A DNA stretch of 64,000 bases from Sordaria brevicollis (taxonomy: Eukaryota; Ascomycota; Sordariomycetes; Sordariales; Sordariaceae): contig JAUTDP010000002.1 of the NCBI GenBank assembly GCA_033439795.1, forward strand, positions 186,001 to 250,000, given 5' to 3'. Position 1 is the first letter of the stretch. Every line of letters begins with the position of its first letter. The notes below the pieces were generated by a model that ran no database searches, had not been told where the DNA came from, and worked only from the letters and a program-made list of their open reading frames with translations. Below, piece after piece: positions 1 through 12,700 of the stretch. The position numbers were made by a program, and so were the translations under genes.

Positions 1-339
1 TATTAATTAATAGTTTAAGAATAATGGAATAAGTATTGGCTTTAACGATCGGGAAAGGACTTTTAAAAAATGGAATAAATTTAGCGTACGGGCGATTAAT
101 TTCGAAATTTTAAATATCGAAGAAAATTATATTACCCGGTTTATAAATCGGGGTATCCAACCTCTTAATATTAACGTTATTTTCGTAACGTTATTATATT
201 TACTTTATTTTAACTATTACGAAATTAAAAATAATCTTAAATTATTCCGCTACTTTATAAATTTTGAAAAATTTGGCCTTTTAAACCTTTAATAATTCGG
301 GAGGGTAAAGGGTAATTAATTTAATATTTATATGTAGGT

Positions 340-2900
340 TAAAATTATAATTAATAAAGAAGGGGGATATTCTTATAATTTTAAAAGCGGTATTATTATT
401 TATAAATTTTGTAATTAGTAATTAATCGATTTAATTATTTTAAACCTAATTAATATAAATCCTTAAATAACGTTCTATTTCGGCGTTAATATATTCGGTT
501 TAATTATTAATAAATAGGTGGAAAGTAGACGAAGGTTTTAAATTTACCTTTAATTTTAAAAATAGGGTTTTCTAAAACGTTAAAATAAATTATATATTAC
601 AGTTAGAAATAATAATATTAAATATATTATAAAGGTTATAAATTTTATCGATAAAATGCTCCGCTAATTCTTCCGCCGTTAAAGTTTTATAAGGGATAAA
701 GTAACGTATTTTAATTAATTAATTAATAATTACCGCGATGTATTTAAATTCTTATCCCCTCCGAAAATAAGGTGTTAATGGGGTAATGTAATTAATGGAA
801 ATATCCTTTTATAGCGCGAAAGGAATAGTTAATAATTTTAATAAATTATAAGGGGAGTATCGTAAGGGCTTTATCTTTATGTACTAAAAGTACGCTTTAT
901 AATATATTTTAACGGATTAATATATTTTTAATTAAAAGTAAGATTATAATAATAAATAGAAGGTTTTTTCTTTATTTAAATACCCTATTAATAGCGAATT
1001 ATAAATACGTCGAAGGAATTATAAATAAAAAACGGAATCGTTAAAATTTATAATAATAGTATTTTTAAAATAAGTACGTCCTTAAATAGCGTAATATTCC
1101 GCGAACGAAATTTTTACTATTTATTTACGTACTTCTTTTAATTATATACAACGGTTAGGGTTTAATAAATAGGTTAAAATATTTTGTAAAAAGGTAAACT
1201 TTTTATAAAATTCCGTTATTAAATTATTTATTAATTTTTCGTTTAGGATATTTAATTTATATAAATATTTAATTCTTATTAATTCCTCTAATTCTATTTT
1301 TTTTAGAGCCTTATACTTATAACCGACGAGGTTTTTTACGTCCGGTTCGTCTTCTAGCTTTAAAATAAAAACGCTATTAATAAAAAGGTTCTTATTTAGT
1401 AGGACTTTATTATATATTAATAACCGTTCGTTATTTATATTTTTAAAGATATTTTTTAGCTTGTGGCTAAGGGCGTTGGGGCGAATTTAGAGGGAATTTA
1501 ATCGGTATTTAATTATAAAATTAAAACGAAATAAAAATTAAGACTATTTTATATAGCGGGGCGTTAGTTACTTATTCGTTATAAATATTTTCAAATTCCG
1601 ATAATCCGTAAGGATTTTAAACGGTTATTATATTCCTTTAAATTTTAGTTTCCACTCCTCTAATACTTTAATAATAATTAACAATTTTTTATTATAAATA
1701 TTATAATTATATTTAGCGGCGGAGTATTTTTAATTAAAATAAGCGACCGGTTGTAAAATATTATTATTATTATATTATAATAAGGTTCTTCTATAAGCTT
1801 AATTTAAAGCGTCCGTTTTTATAATAATTGGTTTAAATTAATTATAAATACGTAAAATTAATCCATTCGTAAAAGTTCTCTTTAATATTTTGAAAGAATT
1901 TTAATACCGTTTTATTTATTTCTAATCTACGGGTACTATTTTTTTAATTAATTCGTAAAATAGTCTTATTATAATCGAAAAGTATTTTATAAAACGTCGG
2001 TAGAAATTAACGAAATTTAAAAAACGTTATAGTAAATATTTAGAATCGGGAGCCTACTATAATATAATAGCGACGACCTTTTCAGGATTTATTTCGATAT
2101 TACCGGACGTAATAATTAGACCTAAATACTTTATACGTATTATATAAAATTCGTACTTATTAATATCGATTTATAATCTTATTTTAATTATTCGTTCTAA
2201 AATTTTATTAATATATTATTCGTATTCTTTTTCGTTATTGGAATAAATTAGGATATTATTAAAATACGTAATTGCGTAAATATTGAGGATATTATATAGG
2301 ATATCGTTAATATAGTTTTAAAACGTATTTAGCGTACTTTAAAGGCTAAACGGATAAATTAAAAATTCGAATAAACCGAAGCGAATAATAAACGTAATTA
2401 ATTACTTGTAGCCTTCCTTAACCCGTATTTAATTAAATATAATAATAATATTTAATTTAATAAAAATCTTTATTTTATAAATCGAATTTAAGGTTTTTTT
2501 AATTAGCGGGAGCGAATAACGGGACTTTAAAATAATATTATTAATACCTCTATAATTTACGCAAATTTGGACTCCGCCGCCCGGTTTTTTAACTAAAAGG
2601 ATAAGGGTAACCGTAGTTAATTATAAAGGGCGGATAAAATTCTTACGAAGATTATTATTAATTTATTACTTAATAACCGAAATTTTAATAGGGGACGTCG
2701 GGTAAATATAAGTACTAAGTAGCTTAACGCCTAATAATAATTCAATTTTATAATTATAAATACGATAAAATGGGACTTTTTCCGCTAATTAGAATAGGAA
2801 AGTTAAAATATTCTTATAATACTACTCGGGGACTTTAATTATAACCTCCTCTTTTAATAATATTAACCGTCGATTCTTTTTAAGAAATTTCTTCGTATCC
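340..2900 (-). pseudogene. Element A pol remnant (RT, integrase)
   Basis: Minus-strand translation through stops gives a Ty3/gypsy RT. YFNNILIYSNN (ancestral YFDDILIYS) lies near 2270-2240, then KYLGLIITSGNIEINPEKV near 2130-2075, then FVNFYRRF near 1990. The integrase core follows: ITPLTPYFRRG near 800-770, then residues matching VDRLTK, then AEELAEHFIDKIYNLYNI near 680-620, and INAEIERYLRIYIN near 490-450. The second Asp and many Trp/Gln codons are changed, so it is inactive. No intact protein is encoded. Confidence 0.8.
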
Positions 2901-4479
2901 TCCTCCGTAATCTTATTAAAATTAATTTATTTAGCAATTTTAATTATTGTAATTTAATAAATAATTTCTTTATATATAGGAATATCCTAATTAAAATTAC
3001 TTATTAGGTTTAATAATTTTATTAAAACCGTGGCTTTAATATTATCTTCGGAGTTATTATCCGTTATAATTTTAATAAAATTATAAAAGTTCTTTAATAA
3101 TATATTTTTATATTTTTTACCCTCCTTATTCTAAATATCGTTAACGATTTCTTTAGTTAGGGTAATTTCGCTAAATTCGTAAATAGCGGCTAAATATTCG
3201 AATTCCGCGTATATTGTAATTATAAATTATAAATTATCCTTTTCGTATAGGAAATTAAACGTAACGGCGTTAAATTCCTTAATATCTTTCAAATCCAATA
3301 AATTATTTACCGTTTTAAACGAGTAGGGACCGTATTCGCGACGCGTACCGGTTAATATACGCCGACCGTTTAATTTAATATAGGGTTCGTAAATTGTAAG
3401 GCTCTTAATTTTAACGAAGAGAATAGTTATTTTTAAAATATTTTAAATTTTAATATTAATTTAATTAATAATTAAAGTTTTAAGCGGGGTAATATTACGG
3501 CGAATAAAAGGTCGGGAAAGTTCGGGAATAAATAAATCGTAAATAGGAGTAAGGTTGGTTTAGGGAGCGGATTTTTTTTAAGGAATAAATTTTTTTATTT
3601 AAAGAACGGGCTTCGTTTTAAAAGCGGTTATAAATATAATTATCGGGGCTAATTCTTATATCGCGGCTAGGGAAATAATTTTAGGAATTAGTATATTCTT
3701 TTAAAGGGGGGTCGTTATTAAAATAAATTTAAGGGAAATTTTAATAGTAGCGATTATAACGTTATTAAAAATAGCGTATAATATTATAATTAATTTGTTA
3801 AATAAATTTATAGTAAGGTAACGATTATAATAATATTTGAATTATATATTATACGCGTTATAATTAATTTCGGGTTTATAAAATTATATTTATAAGAAAC
3901 CTAAGATTACGGGGTGTTTAGGGGAGATATTATATATTAAAAAGGTAACGATTTTATTATAAAATCCGATACGGAATTTAGCCCTTACCCCTTTAGAAAT
4001 AACGCTTTTAATTATATTATCGGCTAAAATTAGCCTCTTTAGGCGTTAAAATTTAAAACGTAGAAGGTTATTTTTTATTATAAAAAAACGGTCGATAAAA
4101 GCGAACGTAGAATATTTATTATTAACGAAAGTAATATAATAATTTTTACGCGAGCCGGTTATTATATAGGAAGAAAGGAATATTGAATTTAGGGTAATAG
4201 AATTATTTAAAAATTAAATCCGTATTTCCTCTAAACCCTTTAATTCCGAGGAATTTAAAACCTTATTCTTTTTAATTAGGAATTATAATAACCGTTAAAG
4301 CTTTTATACGCGATTAAGTATAAAGGCTATTCGTTTTCCAAAATATTATAATATTCTTTACCTTCGGCGGCCGGAGCGGCGGAGGTAATAAGGGCGGTTA
4401 GAATAGCGTTAACGGTACGGACTTTAGTTTATTAACCTTAATTACGCTTCTTCTTCTTTTTATTACCCTTACCCTTATT

Positions 4480-5880
4480 ATTTTAACGGCCCTTATTACT
4501 ATAATTTATCGAATTAATATAATTATAATTAATATAACCCTTTTAATTATAATAGCGGTAAAAGCCCTTACGTATATGTTAATTAAGGATATTTTTATAA
4601 ATAAATATAATTAAATCGATGGCGTTTAAATCTATTTTATTATTACCTTAATTAATAAAAATATTATCGGGATTAGTACGAGGGGCGGAATTAAAGCTAG
4701 CGGCGGGGGTAATACTAATAATAAATAAATTAAGGGCGCGGTTAATTATTTTTTGACGGTAATTAATATTTTCGAAATTAATGGTAATAATACGATATAA
4801 ATCGAATTAAATATAAAAGTCGTCGGCGGCCGGGGGGTTATAATAAATAAAACCGTTACGAAAATATTTATTAATTTTATTATAAAAGTAGTAAACTTTT
4901 ATAGCGTTATTATAACCGATTAAATTATAAAGGTTAGTAAATTCTTATTCAAATTCGGTAAAGGGGCGGTTTTTTATATAATATTCCTCGAAATAGCGGT
5001 TAGCGTCGTTAATTAAATTAATATTCTTAAAACGTTTAATTAAATAATTTATAAATTCCTTTTTAATTTTCCAACGCTAAATATTTTTAAGCTTATTATT
5101 TTAAATAGTTTAGAGCTCTTTATAAATACTAGATAGGATTTTCGGGCTTAAAAGTATAGCCGTTTTAATAATTTTAATGCTTTTATTGGGGTAGAGGAGG
5201 GTATCGACTTTCTATTAGGATTAGATACGGAAATATTAAGCGGCGAAGATTTTATAACGGGTAACGGCGCCGTTAAATTCCTTTCTTATAAAAATAGGAG
5301 GGTTATTAATAATTTAATAATAGCTAAATATAATATTAATATTAATAATCTTATCCATAGTATTTATATTAAATTAGGTTATAAATTTCGAAATAGTATC
5401 GCGAAAGGTATTATTACGCTTATCGGCGGCGAATTTATTAACTTTAAAAGATTAATATTTAGCGATAAATTAGTAATATTTAAAATTTATATCGTCGAAT
5501 ATATTTTAAGCGTTATTAGTAATATAACGGTTAATAAATGCTTTTTTGCGGTAATCCTTAATAATAAATAGAATTTTAATATAAATACGGGCAATAAGTA
5601 CGATAATCGAACGGAAAGTAGGGTATCTAGCAATAATATTAATACCGGATAAATAATCTTCGGGGACCGTTTCTTTATCTTCGTCCTCTTTAACGGCGGT
5701 AATAAGGCTATTAATACTTTAGAAAATAGGAAATTCGCGTAGGGTAATAGTATAAACGTTAATATTGTAAATAAATAAATCGTTTACTATAGGAGGTTCG
5801 TTAATATTTAGAGAGCGAAAAATCGTAGGGAATTCGTCGTTACTTCTTAAAAAATGCGTAGGATCGTTATTACTATCTAT
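4480..5880 (-). pseudogene. Element A gag remnant with zinc-knuckle relic
   Basis: Upstream of pol on the minus strand. Near 4570-4510 the minus strand reads FYRYYN-stop-KGYINYNYI, which fits a CCHC zinc knuckle (CxxCxxxGHxxxxC) whose Cys and His codons became Tyr by RIP. The rest of gag has no feature I recognise, so its start is a guess from the position of the presumed LTR. No ORF survives. Confidence 0.5.
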
Positions 5881-6254
5881 ATTAAATATTAATAAATAGA
5901 AAAAAAGTTTGCAATTTACGAGACGATTTTAAGAACGGAAAGAAAAAGAGACGCGGCGCTTACCTTTATTTACTAAATAAAAAGAAAGCTACCCTTATTC
6001 TTTAAATAAAGGGACGTAATTCTAATAAATAATTAATGGTCGAAATTATTGCAACGAAGGAGACTACTCTAATTATCGAAAAAAAAGAAAAAATACTAAG
6101 TTTAGCAATTTACGAATAAAACGATCTTAATACATTTAAATAATCGAAAATTATATACTATAAATATAATAATAAAGTATAATATATTATTACGGGTAAA
6201 TATAATTAAAGTAAATAAAATAGAATATACGATATTATACGAAGAAGGAAAAGA

Positions 6255-6482
6255 GGAAAGGGAACGAAACTATACGTAGGTGGCTACCCTTATAAGGGTA
6301 CGGCGTATAAATTATACGTACGTAGGGCGCGCGTAGTTATGTGACCGGGACCGCGACCGTATCGTTATACGACCGCGGCGGCGGGCTAGCCGAGTAAGGT
6401 TGTAATTATCTTAATAGTGATTACAATTTTGGCATAAATACGTGACCAAGTCACGTGCGGTTACTAGGCTAAGCCTGTGATA
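6255..6482. other. RIP-poor, GC-richer stretch, possible LTR terminus of element A
   Basis: This short interval keeps CpA and TpG and is clearly GC-richer than its surroundings. It holds the hairpin CGTGAC-CAA-GTCACG (6441-6455) and ends in tgtgata. In this window the spared stretches are mostly outer LTR or TIR sequences, so this may be the 5' LTR end of minus-strand element A. The partner LTR is outside the window, so this stays a guess. Confidence 0.3.
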
Positions 6483-7984
6483 GGTTTCGTATTTTTATCG
6501 GAAGAGGAGGAATCGGTTAAAATTAATTCGGATTTATTTATAACCTTCTCTTTCGGGGATTTAAAGGATTCCTATTTAATAGGAAAATTAAAAATAAATT
6601 TTAGAAATAAATTATACGTAAAAGGATAAAGATAAGGAGAATAAAATAAAAAATTTAATTTTATTTCTAAATTTAGGGTTTATTTATAGGGCTTTTAAAA
6701 ATAAATTAAATAAATTAATAAGGGTTTCGCTATTAATATAATCGGTATTATTATATTTATTTTTAATTCTTTCGGAAAGAGGTTAGGAATTGTAAAATTC
6801 TTTTATATTAATATTACTATCGTCGTTATTAAGGGGAAAAAACGTTTTTATTATTATTTTAATATTAATTTTAATATATTATATTTATAATTAAAGGTAA
6901 TTTTTCTTTTTAATAAATATATAATAAAATTTAATATAAAGGGATAATAAAGTATAATATAAGTATTAATTAATATAAATATATTAAAATTCTATAAAGG
7001 AGAAAGGGAGAAGGAATAGTCCGTAGGGTAAACCTAATTATTTATCTTTATAAGGCCGTATATAAATATTTGGGTATTTTAAATAAAAAGGGTTAGAAAA
7101 TTTTTTAAAGGATTAATTACCTTTAATAATTCTAGAATTCCTTTATTTACCGCCGGTAAATTAGGGTAGTCCGAACGGTAATTTAATAATATTAAACTTC
7201 TAAATTTTGGGCGTTAAACCTATAATAATTATTATAAAAAATAACCTTCTTTAAATAATTAATCCTAAATTTAATAATTTATTTATTTATTTTTTTATTA
7301 TAAATAAGGATATTTTATTACGGGAATAGTGTAAAATTAAATTAGTTAATTATTTTTATAATATTATTTAATTTATTCGAAAGAGTTTTTAATAACGTAT
7401 TTATTTTAAATAAATTATTTAATTTAATTATAACGATAATTATAATAACGAAATCCTTCCTTAATTAAATTTTACTATTATTAATAACGACGACGAACCC
7501 TTTTCTTATAATATTAATATTATTTTTTATAATATAATGTATTAAAATTCTAATTATTATATAATACGCCGTGTTTAGAAATTATATAATTATATTAATT
7601 ATTACGTTAATAAAATTATTAATTATTATAATACCTTTAAGTAATTACCGAAGGAGGATAATTTTAATAATAATAATTAGAGGATTTTTACCGTTATTAT
7701 AAAAATAATAAATCCGTTTAAAGACTTTATTAAGAAATTTAAAATATAAATTCCTTTCTTCTTAATAATTATCCTAAACTTTTATTAATTTATTTAGAGA
7801 AAATATTATATTTATATTATTTAAAGGATTAAAAATACTAAATTTTAATATTAATATAATTATTTTAATTCCTCCTATTATTTTAATTCCTATTTTTATT
7901 TAATAATTACCCTATTATAGTTGTATTATTTATAAGCGCGCCCCCCCTCCTTTTCCTCCTCTTTTTTTAATTCCAATTCCAATT

Positions 7985-8188
7985 TATTATAATACCGATT
8001 TAATAGAAATTTAGAGAAGATGTATTATTATATAAAGAGGAAAAGATCGAGAGAAAGTAACGAAAATTCTATTTTTAAATTATATATATAAATAAAATAG
8101 AGATATAATTATAAATACAATTATACTCCTTAAATAATTCGGTATTAAAACGTTTAAAGAACGTTATTAATAATTTAGTATTATAATA
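7985..8188 (-). repeat. Element B LTR, left copy (3' LTR)
   Basis: 204 bp, starts tattataatacc and ends ttataata, aligning end to end and without indels with 15659-15862. Differences are transitions of the RIP kind; for example ggtgccaagacgcctgggg in the right copy is ggtattaaaacgtttaaag here. This copy is the more heavily mutated one. Confidence 0.85.
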
Positions 8189-8807
8189 ATACCCCCGGCT
8201 TTAAAATATAATTAATTTTAATTATTAATAAAATTAATATATTAATATTTTTATAAACTAATTAATAAATTATAGGCGTAATATTAACGGGTAGTCCGTA
8301 TTATTACGTACGTTAAAATAGGTATAGTAAATTTAGTAATTATTTACTACGGCGGTTATAAATAGTATTATATTAGGTTGAATTTAAACGATTAAAATAA
8401 TATATAGGCTTACGGTTCTTCCCTTCCTATTTTAATTAAATTTTTAAACTTTTAAATTTTCTTTCTCTCCTTCCCTTCTTTTTTATAATTTTTATTAATA
8501 TAATTTTAATACTCTTTAAATTCTTTACGCGATAAATACTCTTTTTTCGCTTACGATAACGTAGATTTCTTAAAAATTTTACGCGTTTCTTTAGTATTAT
8601 TATACTTCTTCGCTATTATTTTCGTAAGGATTTTAATATAATTCCTATTAAAAGTATAAATTGTATAATTTATTTAAAATTTATTATTAAAAATATTATT
8701 TTAAATAATAACGTTCCTATAATATTTTAATACTTTTACTTTTTGGATAAAAAGAAGAAATATCATAAGTATATTAATTGTAAAAAGAATTACGATAAAG
8801 TGAATTT

Positions 8808-8809
<2 letters not shown>

Positions 8810-8838
<29 letters not shown>
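8810..8838. repeat. 29-bp T homopolymer
   Basis: Uninterrupted T run inside the unexplained part of element B. On the minus strand it is an A29 tract, which could be the 3' tail of a LINE-type or retroposed insertion, but I found neither a target duplication nor LINE motifs next to it. It may equally be a simple repeat. Confidence 0.9.
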
Positions 8839-8842
<4 letters not shown>

Positions 8843-9799
8843 AGCGTTTTATTAACGAAATAAACCCGCTATCCTAATAATTAGCGACGGAATCGATATC
8901 GCTACGCTAATTCGTTAATTAATTAAATTTTAGGAATATAACGTTAATAGAATTTTTATTTAAAAGGAAGCGTTACGTACGTATATTACGGTCGTTATTA
9001 GAAATTTTTTAATATATTTTAATATTATTAAAGCGGTTATTAAGGCCGAATTTAAATTTTTAGGCCTTAAAAAGGTTATTAAAGATATTATAAATATATT
9101 ATCGAAGGGTAAGCGAAAATATAATATAATATTAATTATTTTATAATACGCTACCGTTAAAAAAATTATTAATAAACGTATTTAGGCCCTAATATAATCG
9201 GCTCTTAAACGTCTTATTATAAATATTTTTATATAAAAGTATTAATATTGAAAAGAAATTTAATTAATACGTTTTATTTATAATGATTCTAATTAATCGA
9301 TTTAGCTTTTTATTAAAAAGCGTTTTTATAACGTAATTAAAGCGGAGGTAATTCGTATATATAACGTTACTGAAAATACCGATCCTAAATATTAAGAGGA
9401 GGAAATTACATAAATTATAAATAATTTCCCTATATAAATTCTCATTTAAATAGCCGGTAAAATATCGAAATTTCGCTTTAAAAATAATAAATTTTAATAG
9501 AAGATAATTAATAAGAATATAATACTTTAATAGGAAAACGATAATAAAAATATAATTCTATTATTATATCCTATTACGAAGAGATATTAAAAAAAATAAA
9601 ATTTAAAGCTTAAATAATATAATTATATAATTTATAAATTAAAATTATAAGAAGAAATTATAAAAACGTATTATAATATATTTATAAGAGATTGTAAAAA
9701 CGTCTTATAATTTATATATAGGAGACCGTAAGGACGTATTATAATTTATACGTAGGATTCGGGTTAAATTCGGGCGAGTTATTAATTATATTATATCCC

Positions 9800-12700
9800 T
9801 TTAAGGCTTCGCTTAATTTTCGCCGGCGTTAAATTCGAAATTTTATTAAATTTAAAATTTAATTTATATAGGTATTTAGCGTAGAAATTCTAAATATCGT
9901 TTATATTAATTTAGAAATCCTCTACGGGGCGCTAATTCGGCGGGTAGGGTTAAGGCTATTTAATTTTATAGAATAATTTACCCTTTAAGGACTATATAAA
10001 ATTAAAAATACGTTCGAAATATTATTCTTCCTCTTTAAATATTATTTTAAAAACGATAACGCCCTTTATTTATTAATCGAAAGCTTCGTTAAAAGCTTTT
10101 TAATTAAATAAACCCTTTTAATAAAATTAAATAAGGGAAGTATAAAAAACGGGGAAGATTTTATATATTATATTTATAATAAGGGTAATTATTTAACGGT
10201 ATACTTTTTTAACGACGAATAGGTTTATTTATTTATTAACCAATTTAGGGGATAAACGGCTTTAATTTTAATATTTAATATTAATTTAAATTTTATCCCC
10301 AATTACGTACTTTAAAGCGTCCGATTTATAAATATTAATATAACGCTTCTATTTCTTTTAAATTTCCTTTATAAATAAGTAGGCTTTAATAATAATATAA
10401 TCTATACGCTTTTCAATTACCCGAACGTCGAATAATTCTTAATATTATATTAACGATATAAGGGCGTTATAACGTTAAAGGGGTTTAATATTTATTTTTA
10501 AATATTAATTATAATTAATAAAGAATAGGGAGAAGTTTATAATGTTTTAAAACGTAATTATTCGCTACGAATTCGGTAAAGGGTAATTAAATAAATTAAT
10601 CGTTTTAATAATAAGAATAGAAAGCGTATAAATATTATTCGATATAAATATTTATAATTTTTATTTAGCCGTTAATTTTTAAATAGGCGGATAAAAAGAG
10701 TTTTTATTAAACGCCGAAGAATTAATAAAATTCCCGCTAAAAAGTAACGACGAATTAAGAACCGTAATTAGAAATAATAAAATTAGGGGTATTATATAAA
10801 TAATAAATTTTGTAGAAAAAAGGGTTAACGACGTTTTTAACGGTTAAATTATAAATAAGGATGTAATATTATATTTTCGTTAAACGGTCGATAATTATTA
10901 TAACATAAATATATATCCTTCCGCCGTTTTTAATTTCGGGAAAAGGGCCGATAAAATTTATTAAAAAATCGGATTATTAATAAAATAAGATTAATATAAA
11001 TTCGAATAAATTTAGGGGCGTAAATTTAAAATTTTTAATTCGGGCGTAGAAATAGTAATTTTAAATAAAGGTAATTATATTTTTAAATAAATTAAATTAA
11101 ATATAAATCTATTAAATAAAATTATAAATTTTAAAGCGGTTTAAATAATTATTAAACGTTAAATTATAAATACGTTAAAAAATTTAGAAATAAATTTTAT
11201 TATAAAGGAGGATAAAAACCCGATTATTAATTAAAATCCGGCCGTAAAGGATTTTACAATCCGTTATAATAGTTTTAACGAATTTTTTTATACGTTTAGG
11301 GAATTTTTTATAATTAGAATTTTAAAAGTAAGCGATAATTATAAAGGAATTAAGTAAAGCGAAATAAACGGCGTTAATATAATTATCGATTAATAATTCG
11401 GTATCGAGAATTAAAAGCCTTATAAATTATTTATCGTTATTACTATTATCGTTATTAAAATTTAATTCTTTAATTTAATTCTCTTTTAATTATAAAGTAC
11501 GTATATAATTCGTTACCTAATTATTACCGAAATTATATTTATCCGTTAGGGTATTTTTAAGTAACCGGGAGAAGGTATTAAGGACGGCGGCGTAGGCACT
11601 TAAGTAATATATAATTTTAAAATAGAAATTATTAAAGAATTCGGATTACCGAATTTACTATTAATTAAAGAATTTCGTTATTATAAAATATTAAAGGCTT
11701 TTATAATTAGTAATAATTTTAATAGCGTTTTTAATTCTTTAGAATTTAGGGCGTTATTCTTCGAAGGTTTTAACGATAGCGAAAAATTCCTTATTATAAA
11801 TTTCGTAATTATATTTAATTAAAGAATATTTAAACGAAAAGAAGGTAATATGGTAATATTTCCCTTCTTTATTAATTTAAGAGAAAATACCGCTAAATAT
11901 TTAATCCGAAGCGTCGATTTCGATAACGGTTTAACGTTTAGGGTAGTAATATATAAGGATAAAGGCCGAAATAAAAGCGTTTTTTAAACGTTTAAATATT
12001 ATAATTACGGTTTTAAATATAGGGTTAATTTATTTATTATAAAATATAAAGGTTATAAAGGGTTAGGTAATTTGAAAGAAATTTTTAATAAATTTATAAT
12101 AAAAGTTCGCGAAGTTAATAAAACGTTAAAAATCTTTTAAAGTTTTTAAGACGCCTTAATTAACGATAACGTTAACCTTTTCGGGATTTATACGTAAATT
12201 GTCGCGGGAAATAATAAACTTTAAGTATTTAATTTTATATTTATAAAATTCGTATTTCCGGATATCGATAATTAAATTTACCTTTATAAACCTCTTTATA
12301 ATATTTTCGAAATAACGTTTATATTCCGCTTTAATTCTATTATAAATAAATATATTATTAAAATAGGCTATAATATATTTATTTAAGATATTGAATAAAA
12401 CGTAATTAATATAATATTAAAATAATATTAACGCGCCCGTTATACCGAAATTTATTATAAAATATTCGAAGAGACCGAATATAATAATAAATATAATCTT
12501 CTATTTATTACTTTCGGCGATATATAAGTAATTAAAAGTTATAATTATATTAAATTTATTAAACTATTTCGCTTTATAGAAGGAATTAATTATTTTATAA
12601 ATAAGGGGAATAGAATACTTATTTTTTATTATAATATTATTTAATTTATAATAATCGATATAAATTTGTATATTACCCCTTAATTTTTAGGCTAAAAATA
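9800..12700 (-). pseudogene. Element B pol remnant (RT, integrase, chromodomain)
   Basis: Minus-strand reading through stops. RT shows AYFNNIFIY (ancestral AYFDDI) near 12375-12350, then IDIRKYEFYKYKIKYL and NLRINPEKV, then FINFANFY near 12100. Integrase has NFIGPFPEIKNGG and IIDRLTKI near 10960-10890. After these come NLTVKNVVNPFFYKIY, then SNYGS in place of SDRGS (catalytic Asp mutated), then IIN-x-YIE, and LPFTEFVANN near 10600. A C-terminal stretch GKLFYKIK...PVEDF near 9950-9870 looks like a chromodomain (LxYLVKWxGYxxxxxTWEPxxxF). Catalytic residues and most Trp/Gln codons are lost. Confidence 0.8.

Larger units (their letters stand above)
1..6482 (-). mobile_element. Element A: degraded Ty3/gypsy retrotransposon, partial
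   Basis: RIP-mutated Ty3/gypsy element on the minus strand, cut by the left edge of the window. Read on the minus strand, gag comes first (near 5900-4500), then reverse transcriptase (near 2900-1950), then integrase (near 800-340). That order (RT before IN) is the Ty3/gypsy order. The frame is full of stops at former Trp and Gln codons, as expected from C-to-T change at CpA. No second LTR is visible, so the ends are not proven; the right end is placed where a RIP-poor stretch finishes in tgtgata, a possible mutated TGTGACA terminus. Confidence 0.75.
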
